NCBI GenBank assembly: GCA_947683425.1
Contig: CANTUQ010000004.1
Location: 32,131,001 to 32,195,000 of the forward strand
Length of the DNA stretch: 64,000 nucleotides
Direction of reading: 5' to 3'
DNA from: Excoecaria cochinchinensis
Lineage: Eukaryota; Streptophyta; Magnoliopsida; Malpighiales; Euphorbiaceae
The position numbers were made by a program, and so were the translations under genes. The number at the start of each line of letters is the position of its first letter. Within the stretch, counting starts at the first letter, position 1. A model generated the notes under the pieces. That model searched no databases, was not told the DNA's origin, and worked only from the letters and a program-made list of their open reading frames with translations. Positions 31,884 through 41,631 of this stretch are shown one piece after another.

Positions 31884-32936
31884 ATGAATAGGTTATCTAA
31901 AATTCTCTCTGAAAACCAATCAGGATCTAGTTCTAATTCAGATAGAGATTTAGGAAATTCTTTAGATATGAATTCTTTAGAAATTAATATAGATAAAGTA
32001 GAACAAGATTTACATAATTGGACTATTCCAAAACAGAACATTAAAACAATATATTCAATAGGAACTTTTGACTTTATGTCTAGTTATTCAATTAAAACAA
32101 CAGAACAAACTTTACCTATAAATCAGGAACATGCTAATATTCAACTATTTTCAGGAGAAGCTATTAATAATCATAGGAGAAATAAATATAAATATTTGCA
32201 TATAGGAGCAGTTCAAATAGCCATTAAACCTTTATTCAGGTTAGGATTAGACGTCCCTGTTTTAATGTGTTTAAGAGATGCCAGACATTTAGATTTTTTA
32301 AATTCTTTACTTGCTATGGCCGAAACTAATTTAGCTAATGGACCAGTTTACTTTAATTGCTACCCAGGATTTACTTTAAGTTTGTATGACAGACATTTGA
32401 TGGATACCCTAACTTTAACGGTTAAAACAAAAAATTTAAATGTTAAAGAAGAAGTAAAAGCAGTAGCTGTAATTTATAGGATATATTATAAGGTTATGAC
32501 AACTTCAATAAATCCTAAATCAGTTAATACTTTAACAAAAGATGAAACTATTATATTTGAAGGTAACCGAGCACACTCTAATATTCAGATACCTAAAAGG
32601 TTAAAGTGGGATGAAATAACTAGATCAACCAGATGGAATCTTCAGGAAATAAGCGAACCTAGACTAATAAACATAGATGATCAGGTTTCTAGAATAATAG
32701 AACATATAGATGGATCTGTAGAGATAGATTTTACTAATACTCCTCAGTCAGGTAGGCATTCAGTATATTCTAAAAATAGACCTTCTACATCAGCCAGTAC
32801 TCTAAGACGTACCGCTTTAGCTAGAAATTTAGACATCAGAGGAATAGATTTTAGAGAAAATATTCCTAAACCTATTTACATAGAAGAAACTGAATCGTCA
32901 GTAAGTCCTACTAGATTGCAAATGGAAAATTTTTAA
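31884..32936 (+). CDS. Viral movement protein, copy C
   Basis: Second uninterrupted 350-residue movement protein frame, one genome unit (8357 bp) downstream of the first. It has the same 30K motifs and about eight substitutions. Upstream it has a full leader with the primer site, unlike copy B, whose leader is cut at 23440. It is followed after 15 bases by the coat ORF of copy C. Confidence 0.9.
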   Translation: MNRLSKILSENQSGSSSNSDRDLGNSLDMNSLEINIDKVEQDLHNWTIPKQNIKTIYSIGTFDFMSSYSIKTTEQTLPINQEHANIQLFSGEAINNHRRNKYKYLHIGAVQIAIKPLFRLGLDVPVLMCLRDARHLDFLNSLLAMAETNLANGPVYFNCYPGFTLSLYDRHLMDTLTLTVKTKNLNVKEEVKAVAVIYRIYYKVMTTSINPKSVNTLTKDETIIFEGNRAHSNIQIPKRLKWDEITRSTRWNLQEISEPRLINIDDQVSRIIEHIDGSVEIDFTNTPQSGRHSVYSKNRPSTSASTLRRTALARNLDIRGIDFRENIPKPIYIEETESSVSPTRLQMENF

Positions 32937-32951
32937 TTAAGCAATTATAAA

Positions 32952-34975
32952 ATGAGTTTTGAAATTAATAAAGAATTTTTAAGAGCAGATTTAAAAGCTG
33001 AATATAATAAAGAAAAAAGAGAATGGTATTTTAATAATTTTTCTAAAATAGAGTTAGAAAATTTTAGAAGAATTTGGTATAGAGATATGGAAGAACAAAA
33101 AGTTAATATGCCTTTATTTTTATGGTTTGAAAATTATTGCTATCAGAATAATATTAATTATCCCTTTGAAAAAGAATTAAGAATGTTAAATAAAATAGGT
33201 AAACTTTGGAATTTAGCAAATGATGAACGTATTATACCTATCCATCCTCCATTAGAAAACATAGTATTTAGACAAAATGATCAGGATTATATAGGAATAC
33301 CTTTTATAGAAATAAAAGAAGAAGACTCTAGAGATAAAAGAATCCAATATATTATGCTTCAGAATAATTATACTAATCAAACTCTAGAAACTATAGGAAA
33401 CCAGTTAAATAGAATAGAAGCTGTAGTACAAAAACCAGTACCAATAGAAACAGTTACCCCAAAACCAGTTATAAAGAAAAACCTTTCTTTAAACCATTTA
33501 TGTTTTCAGGAACACCTGTTAGCCTTAATAAAGAAGAATCTATATTAAGAAAAATAGAAGAAAGACTAGGAAATATAAATATTAATTCAAAACCAATTAT
33601 AAAGGATAAAGAAAAGGATAAACAAGTTGCTGTTTTAAATAAAGAAAAGGATTTTGAATCAGATATAGATTCAATAACTGAAATAGAAGTTCAATTTAGT
33701 CAACCAACAGAAAATACTTTAGAAATAAATAAATTACGAAGAGACGCTCCATTACCTACTACTATAAACTATTATAAGAAACCTACTCCACCAGATACTC
33801 AATTTGAAGAAAAGTGGTATCAGGCTAATTATGATGGAAAATCAATTTATGAATGGAATATTGATGGCCAATCAGAATATAGGATACTAAATATTTTAGA
33901 AGAAATGACTATGGCTGCTAGTTCTTATAGAACGGTAGGAAATAGAGAACAAACTATTGCCCAAGCTTTAATTTTCGATTTTTCAGGACAGTTGAAAGGA
34001 TGGTGGGATTATTATTTAACCCATCACGAACAGGAATATATACTAAAAGCAACCAAAACTATAGTAAAAAGAGAAGGAGAAATGGAAACAGAAACTACTA
34101 TAGATGATAGTGTTAATACATTGATATTTGCTATAACAAAATATTTTGTAGGAGACCCTAGTCAATATCAGGATAGAAATTCAGAAATATTACAAAACTT
34201 AACTTGTCCCAAATTACAAGATTTTAGATGGTATAAGGATATATTTTTAACAAAAGTAATGACTAGATCAGATTGTAGTAATTCGTATTGGAAAGAAAGA
34301 TTTGTAACAGGATTACCTAAATTATTTGCTGATAAAGTAAGAAATAGATTAAGAAATGAATATGATAATGTAATCCCTTATCAGGAATTATCTTACGGTC
34401 AAATAATTAACAGTATAAATAAAGAAGGATTAGCTATATGTTCCGATATGAAACTTAAAGCAAAATTAAAAAGAGAAAATATTAATAGTAGAAAAGAATT
34501 AGGAGATTTTTGTCAACAATATGGTTACGAAAGGATTAGTGCACCCTCAGCTAGAGTAAAAGGGAAAAATAAAATTAAACGAAAATATATTCCTAGAAGA
34601 AGAACTTATAGGCCCAACATAGAATTAGAAAGGCCCAATTACAGAAAAACTTATTCAAAGAAAAAATCTTATAAGAATAAAAAACCCCATAAAAAGGATA
34701 TAATAATTTGTTATAAATGTGGAAGACCAGGACACTATTCAAAAAATTGTAAAATGAAAGGAAAAGTAAATAATTTAGATGCTTTAGAAGAATTAAAAGA
34801 GAAAATTATGAAACTTGTAATTAACGATTCCTCAGAAGAAAGCTTATCAGAAGATTACTCTGAGAATGATTTAAATAATATAAGTGAAAATGATTCTAGT
34901 TGTAGTGATTCAGAATCTCGTGAATGTATAGGAACTTGTCAATGTAATCAGATAAATATGATTAGTAATGAATAA
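32952..34975 (+). pseudogene. Viral coat protein, copy C, frameshifted and truncated
   Basis: The N-terminal part reads openly to about 33470, where a one-base length difference from copy B shifts the frame; the second part is open from 33500 to 34975. The zinc knuckle (about 34711-34754) is in frame with the capsid core here, unlike in copy B. The gene stops at 34972, where the sequence jumps to the end of small ORF 3, so the coiled-coil part and everything after it are missing. Confidence 0.87.
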
Positions 34976-35102
34976 GAAATTTATTAGGTTGGTTAGAAGA
35001 TAATAATCATCTTTGTCACAGAGTAGGTTTTTGTTCTTGTCAGTATACTAAAGCTAAACGAAGATTTATATTACAAATGATTTTCTTTCTTGGATTATAT
35101 AC
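34973..35102 (+). other. Displaced 3' piece of small viral ORF 3
   Basis: About 130 bp nearly identical to 31385-31513. It is joined to the coat gene at a place where the two sequences resemble each other (AATTTATTAGGT-like in both). It fades into the TA/CATA simple repeat, which forms the right border of the viral cluster. Confidence 0.85.
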
Positions 35103-35167
35103 ATATACATGTATGTGTTTATATGTGCATACATACAAATGTATATGTATATCTATGTGTATGTATG
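35103..35167. repeat. CATA/TGTA simple repeat at right virus border
   Basis: ACATATACATGTATGTG-type repeat of the same kind as at the left border, ending in the target duplication GTATG (35163-35167) of the next solo LTR. Confidence 0.85.
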
Positions 35168-35761
35168 TGTAATGGCCCAAATACTGGATTGGATGTAAAT
35201 AGTATTTTTCGGTGTTGGTCAGCGTACCCCGTAGTATTAAATTCACCTGTGGACGTAAATTCTTTTATTTGACCATCGAAAAATATTAGTTACAACTAGG
35301 TTGAGGGTGAAATTTGAAGTAAATTTGAGGTCAAATAAGTCCCCAAATACTATAAATGAGAAATAGTCCTTTTTAGTTTAAAAAGTAACTGGGGTTTGAC
35401 CAAAATTTGACCGGACATTTAAAAATAATTTTTAACCTCTAAAAATTTATTCGAAGGCACGGATAGACTCTAAATAATGTATAGAATTTATTGATAGTAA
35501 AAAGGAATTTTTACGGTTACACCAAAAATTGAGCTATCGAATTAATTTAAGCGAACCAGATCGGAAACGAACTCTGTTTGGGCTGAAATTTTAAATGTAG
35601 CCTATTTTATATATGTTTGAATTTTGGAATTAGTTTTGAAATAAATTGAGCTTAGGAAGAGAGAAAATAAATTTAAGAGTGCATATTGGGCCATAAAAGT
35701 GGTTTCGATTTTGGATTGGTTAGCCCAACTTGGTTGGACCTTAAATCAACCCAAAATCTCA

Positions 35762-35770
35762 CTATATAAG
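35762..35770 (+). promoter_or_regulatory. TATA box of the 4-kb LTR
   Basis: CTATATAAG, 595 bp into the LTR, followed by TCTTCTCTCTCTTCTCCCTC about 45 bases later, the typical start and leader of this LTR group. Confidence 0.6.
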
Positions 35771-38489
35771 CCCAAGAATCTGTTTTTGAACCCATAATTC
35801 TGCAGCATCCCGTTCTTCTCTCTCTTCTCCCTCAAACCGTAGCTTCCCTTCTTCCTTTTTCAATTTGATTTCTTCCAAATTTCTTCCATTCTTCTTTAAT
35901 CTAAGCCTTAGGTTCATTAATCAGCCCTTGATGAAGGTATTTCTAGCACCTAATTTTTGTTTTGGTCGAAAATTAAAAGAGAAATCAAGATTTTTAGGTT
36001 TTTGGACAAAAGTTAAGGTAAGCTAAATTGATGGTTTTGTTTGATTTCTTTGGTTTTAATAGTTAGATTAGGTTGTATTAAGTGTGTTTATATGGTTTAA
36101 TTGAATTATTGAGGCATGATTTTCTTGGGTTTTCTTCATGAAATATTTGGCTATGGCTTGTATAAAGAGAAGGAAGGAGTTCTTTCAAGTCTTTTGGGAA
36201 GAGAATGAGGCTTAAATGTCTAAATAAGGTTTTAAGGTTAGTGGTTACAAATTCTTTAGATTTTCGTTGAATTTATTTGAATTTAGGGTTATAAAATTTG
36301 GGGTTTTTGATGAATTGTGCATGAATAAGTGAAATTGATGGTAGAAACATGCTTAAGGATGTTTAAATTGAGGATTTGAATAATTAAATCTAAAAAGGAA
36401 AATTCTACCCAGAAGTTCAGATTGACCTCTATTGACTGTTTTGATCATAAGTCGAGTTTTTGAACTCCAAATTGCATGATTCTAGTTGGGTTAGAACCAG
36501 AATATACAAATATTTTAGAAATAACCATAATTTAATTCTACTTCTAAGGTCCTCAAAATTATCCAAAAAAGTAGCCTTTTTCTTTAAGTGGGTCAATGGA
36601 GCAGTAGGTGTTTTTTAGGCCATAACTCCTTGGATAGAGATCCAAATGACTTGAAATTTTTCCAGTGGAAATTGAGGATCTTAAGGATCAATTTTTAAGA
36701 GACTACTTTGTCAAAAAATGGTGTTTACATATTGGTTTCAGTAATGCAACTTAAGGGTCAGAGTTTGTTTTTCCTAAATCCTGTTTTGACCAAAGTTTTC
36801 TTCCCTAATCAAACCTGAACTTCAATTGGTGTTTTATTTATAATTGAATGTGTATAATTGCTAATTAAGTGGCAATCCAATTTAGTAGATGTTTAAATGA
36901 TAGAAAATAAATTTTGAAGAAAAATTCTGTAAGTGGTCGAAATTGGATTTATAATTGTCTTAATGAAAAATATGGTTATTTGTGAGTTATAAGCCATTAT
37001 ATATTTATAGATATGATTTTAAGTGTAATTTGATTTAATTGGTTTTGTTTGAATTTATTTAATAATTTTATAATGAAATAATGTATTATGTACATTTTAA
37101 CATAATTGATGTTGAGGTGAGATTTTAGTATATTAGATACTAAAATTGGATAATTAGTTAAATGAAATTTTATTTGAATTAAATTGAATAATTTATGGTG
37201 AATTATGCTATTATGGAAATTGTAGATTTTATTGGATTTGAATGAGTTCATTGATTAATTGATGTTAATATTGTTTATTTAGTAATTGGAGATGGTTTAT
37301 TAAGAATTGGTTAAATTATTAGTAAATTTTTCCATTTTGGCATATTGATGCTTTGAATGATATAGTATGTTAATTTGAGTGCATATTATGTATTGAAATG
37401 GAATTGTAATAATTGAGGAATTAATTGCTCTTAGTAATAGTTTGATAGTCAAATCTAACTCAAGATATAGTTGGCTAGCCATAGAGACACTTATACTGCA
37501 GTGCAAGTCATGACGACTTGCTTGGGGTATATCAATAACTTGAAATGAAATTATTGGAATGAAATGATTGAAATAAAATGAGAATGCTTGAGTGATCCTT
37601 CGGGATTACTCAAAGATGTAATGGACCTATGGGGTCCACGTCTCGTATATTTGGATCGGAGATTTCTACTGAATTTATACTAGGGGAATAATTAAACAAA
37701 AGTGACAAAAATGACAAAAGTGTTTTAATTGGTATAAGTGATTGTAATGATTGAATATATAGCTACACTTTCGAGTTATTTTTTGTGTGAATTTGATTTA
37801 AATGTATTTTTGTATTAAATGTGCTTTGGAGGATTAATTTGTATATTGTATGCGATTTAATGAAATAAGGTGATTATATAATTATTTAATGACAATTTTA
37901 TAGGTAAATGAATATTTAGGGATTTTATGATAATATATCTCTAGCATAATTAATTGACTGATTATATTGTAATTAGATTTATAATATAGCTTATAATTGT
38001 TTCTAATTAGGATTTTGAATTTAATGTTGTTCAGTAATAATTGACTTATTATATTGTAATGTATATTTTTAAGGTTAATATGTATAATTGCATAAGTGAA
38101 AAAAGTGATTAAATTGTTAATTTTTGGTTTAATATGATATTTGGTAATGTTTTATGGATTAAATTCTATTTGCATGACAATTAATGGATTTATGTGCTTA
38201 TAATGCTTATTAGTGGCATTTTAGTGAAAAAAAAATGTGTATTTACAAAATAGTAATAAAATGTAATTCAGGGATTAATTTATAATTTGTCTCTAATAAA
38301 GCTAATTGATGAGTTATATTGTAACTTTATTTATGTAATAGTTTATAATTGAAATTCTTGATTTGTCTTTTCTATTTAAATGTTTATAAATGAATTGTGA
38401 TATGTTATCAAGTTTTATATGCATATTTTAACTTGTAGTATGCGTATGCATAAAATGTTTAATGAAAATATTTAGAATTGTAACCACCA

Positions 38490-38509
38490 CTGAGCATATT
38501 TAAGCTCAG
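38490..38509 (+). other. Conserved LTR hairpin, copy 3
   Basis: CTGAGC, loop ATATTTAA, GCTCAG. Compared with copies 1 and 2, both strands of the stem have changed together (A to G and T to C). Confidence 0.6.
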
Positions 38510-39382
38510 CATGTAGTGTTTAATGACTACACGTAGGTTAATAAGTGATGTTTTGGAGTAAGTATGTCTCGCTTTTAGGAGCAAGCCGAGTGAAGATTAT
38601 TCTACTATATAGACATATGTAGTAGGATTGCAAAATCCTGTACAGATATATTTTTTTATTTTAGTCTTGTAATAACATGTATATAAATACTTTATATTAT
38701 TGGAATAGTTAGATATTAATGATCGATACTATTATTTTGGTTTAATTTATATTGATAGGATTGGAATGGATTAGGATTATGAATGGATATGGATGGATTA
38801 TAAGTTAAGATTGTTATGCCCCTGAGTTGGGCTGCGTAATTGTTTGAATTGCAGGTTTTGGAAAGTTAACTTTTTAGCCGTTATGTTGCTGGATTTTTTA
38901 CCAAATGAATAGCAAATAAGTTAATTATAGGACAATTGGCAAGTTTTAACATTTGGGTATATAAGTTAAGCTAAGTGTTATCTAACTATGTAACTTGCAA
39001 TTAAGATTACTTCTGATTAAGTAAGATTTAAGAAAAAAAAAATTACCCGCATTTTTGAGCTGCGATATAAGTCTGTATTATTGCATTATTGGAGTTTAGC
39101 TTGTATGAAATACATACATATAGTATGAGTGTAGAGAGAGTGTTACAGTATGTGAGTGTGTGTGTGTGTATATATATATATATGTATTGAAATGATTCAG
39201 AAAATTTAGAAAACATGTTTTATTAGTTCTCTAATCTCTTCTTCATTTTATAAAACTGAAAAATTTATTTTCTATTCTCTATTTTAGAAAATTGACTAAA
39301 ATAAACATGATATCTATTTTTTGTTTTATGTGAAAAAATTTTCTAAAAAACTTGAGTAGTTTTCTGTAAGTGAACAAACCCT

Positions 39383-39800
39383 AAATCTTCCCAGTTCCTT
39401 AACTTAACTAGGAAATAATCATTATCTAAAACAATTAATTGAAACCCTTTTGAAGGATGCCAAAGGGCTTAAATCCTACTCTCTAGAGCCTTAAAACCAA
39501 TAACCTTCTTAAACGTTTCACCGCCACAATGTTCTCCATCCGTTTCTCCAAAAGATCCTTGATGTGCTCAGAGAACTCAATTGACTGAATGGCCTATTTT
39601 CGTTCAATGACCACCTCCCCCTCTTGAATCACAATGGTGTTATCCTCAAGATTAATAGAGTCAGTGAGGTTGTCCTTAAAGAAGCGTTTCAACTCCCTCT
39701 ACTATGGACTCAACATTAGCTGACTCTGAGATATACATATTCTCCACCATCGAAGGATCTCTAGTATTAAAATTGTTCATTCCATTAGCGCTCATAAAAG
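39383..39800 (-). pseudogene. L1-type LINE ORF1, N-terminal fragment
   Basis: On the minus strand the frame includes MNNFNTRDPSMVENMYISES, then DSINLEDNTIVIQEGEVV, IEFSEHIKDLLEKRM and VVKRLR-like residues, running to the insertion point at 39383. It continues at 20507 with EDFALT.GPWMVFGHYL. This is the usual N-terminal part of plant L1 ORF1, with stops. It shows that everything between 20514 and 39382 entered later. Confidence 0.65.
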
Positions 39801-40187
39801 AATGCGTTTGAAACGTCCACTAAAGACCTCATGCCTTTTTCTGATATATATATATATATATATATAGCTTTTTCATTAATATGAATCATCTTTTGACAAA
39901 AAAAATTGTAAAATGTCATGGAAACTCACAAAAATAGTTAAACTTAGCTCGACCATAGGGTAAGTATACAATATACTAAATCATTAATGGAGAAATATTA
40001 TCTATACTAATTTGAAAATACATTGTGATAATTAGCATGGTTCAACAATTGCGCACCGATGAAGGGGCAAAAGTTGTTTCTGATTATTAATTATTTCTTT
40101 AGCTAAAGTTCATCATATGAATTTATTCGTATAGCCCAAAAGATACTGCACCTAATAAATAACATCAAATAAAATCAATATCAAACT
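39801..40187. other. AT-rich spacer with TA microsatellite
   Basis: (TA)n at about 39844-39866, then AT-rich sequence with no frame, repeat or motif I can name, ending in the 9-bp target duplication of the MULE (40179-40187). Confidence 0.6.
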
Positions 40188-40290
40188 GAGGAATTTTTTT
40201 AATAATGTTTTTAAAAAAAATTCAAGAAGTGTTTGTCATAAACTATTTGGAAATTTGAGGTTTTTTCTAAAAACGCAGGGACTAGTTGCA
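40188..40290 (+). repeat. Left TIR of the MULE
   Basis: About 100 bp that pairs with 50970-51071. Just inside (40300-40450) are direct and inverted repeats of ACGCAAC/GTTGCGT and AACCTGA motifs, which may be subterminal transposase sites. Confidence 0.75.
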
Positions 40291-40971
40291 TTTTTAGAAG
40301 TGGGACCCGACAGAAAAGTTCCTCGGACAGTGTGAAAACGCAATAACTTGTTGCATTGTCATGTTTGAAGACGCAACGTCAGGTTGCGTCTTCAGGTCTG
40401 AAAACACAACCTGATGTTGCGTTTTCAAACCTGACAATGCAATTGCATTGTTAGAGCGCACTTCAACCCCACAATAATGCACTCGTTGGAAAAAATTTTC
40501 TTGGATGCCTATATAAACTTAGTATGCATTTGTTGGTGATTCTTCGGAAAAAAAAATTTCAATCATAAATTTGGTATTCTTTATTTATAAATTAATATAT
40601 GCAATTATTATTTGTGCTATAATAACTTTGATTTATTTGTGTTTGTTTTGTTTTATTTTGTTTTATTTATTTAAAAGCAGAATTAAGTTTCAAATCAGGA
40701 AGTTAATAAGAACGGGTTGAAACTAGCTATTGAAGTAAGATATTGTATCAACTTTAGTCATTTTATTTATCGTCATACATTATTTTATTATTATAGTTTA
40801 AATGAGAAATTATTTTTTAAAGTATAATTTTTTTTATAGTGTTATAAAATTTAATTTGTATATTAAATTTTAAAAATAATGTTGGTTAAATTTATTTTGA
40901 TAATGTAAATAGAAAAAAATCTATGAATTGAAATTTAAAATAACATATAGTTTTTTATTCATGTATGGTAG

Positions 40972-41394
40972 ATGGTGCACACATACTTAGCTCCAAAAGT
41001 CATGATGAGTGATATTACCAGAAAAATCGTGTACCAAAAATGGGACAATCTGTACAATTGTAAAATCAGGAATGGCATAACAATGTCCGACCATATTATT
41101 ATAATAAATAAAAAGTTACAAGATATTATAATGAGGGGACATCGGATGACAGAAGCAAAAATGGTGAACGCTCTTTACATGACATTGCCAATTATTTATT
41201 TGAATTCAATAACAGAAATTTGGAATAGGGAGCATGTAAAAAAATATGAGGAATTAGTTATAATATTTTTGAAAGATGTAATTAATGTTAGTGAAGAAAA
41301 TTTATTAAAAATTAGAGATAATATGCCAGTAGATCAAAAAACTTATTGTAGATGGTACAATTACAATAAGTGCCCTAAACATTTTGTTCATTAG
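40972..41394 (+). CDS. Unrecognised 140-residue frame in the MULE 5' part
   Basis: Contains KKLQDIIMRGHRMTEAKMVNALYM, NREHVKKYEELVIIFLKDV and, at the end, YCRWYNYNKCPKHF. The middle vaguely resembles the helical gag-like (UBN2) domain of copia elements, and the end has Cys/His residues, but this is weak. It lies between the left TIR and the transposase start. It may be a leftover insertion or an extra MULE exon. Confidence 0.3.
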   Translation: MVHTYLAPKVMMSDITRKIVYQKWDNLYNCKIRNGITMSDHIIIINKKLQDIIMRGHRMTEAKMVNALYMTLPIIYLNSITEIWNREHVKKYEELVIIFLKDVINVSEENLLKIRDNMPVDQKTYCRWYNYNKCPKHFVH

Positions 41395-41631
41395 GGGTTA
41401 GCGAAAAATATATTATGCAAAAATATTATGTAATAATATTATGTAATTTATCCATGTGTGATAGTAAAGTGTAATAATAATTCATAAATTAAGCATATTT
41501 TTTAATAATAATGTTAGTGTATTCTGACTTGTAATAGTCAAATATTATTTTTTGGATGAAATATAAAATTGTGAAGAAATAGTTAAGTGGAAATTATGAA
41601 AAATTTATTTTGACTTATAGGTAGTTGGAAG

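Larger units (their letters stand above)
20945..35102. mobile_element. Endogenous pararetrovirus cluster (Caulimoviridae)
   Basis: The cluster contains a 30K-type movement protein, a coat protein with zinc knuckle, protease-RT-RNase H without integrase, and a tRNA-Met primer site. This combination defines plant pararetroviruses. Three segments are seen: an inverted partial copy A (20945-23439), a full unit B (+, 23440-31796) and a tandem partial copy C (+, 31797-34972, then a jump). The distance between equal points in B and C is 8357 bp, a normal genome size. Copies are about 98-99% alike. Each has stops or frameshifts, so the locus is a relic. The genus cannot be set from gene order alone. 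Confidence 0.93.
35168..39147 (+). mobile_element. Solo LTR, 3.98 kb, inserted in the simple repeat
   Basis: The segment begins TGTAATGGCCC and ends GTGTTACA, with a perfect 5-bp duplication GTATG on each side (35163-35167 and 39148-39152). It has a TATA box (CTATATAAG at 35762) followed by a C/T-rich start region (35805-35890), as in the LTRs at 2564 and 47958. It has no coding frame: the longest open stretches are short and AT-rich. The hairpin at 38490 is shared with the other LTRs. Its length is at the upper end for an LTR, but no internal boundary is visible. Confidence 0.85.
20514..39382. mobile_element. Small hAT-like element expanded to 19 kb by nested insertions
   Basis: The left end AAGGGTGTGTTTACTTACAG and the reverse complement of the right end (AGGGTTTGTTCACTTACAG) form inverted repeats. 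The sequence AAATCT lies on both sides (20508-20513 and 39383-39388). On either side a LINE ORF1 reading frame is continuous. The element's own DNA appears to be only 20514-20660 and about 39180-39382, rich in TTTTCTA motifs, with a simple-repeat core. A viral cluster and a solo LTR fill the core. The family assignment is by TIR style; hAT elements usually have 8-bp duplications, so the 6 bp seen is imperfect support. Confidence 0.65.
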
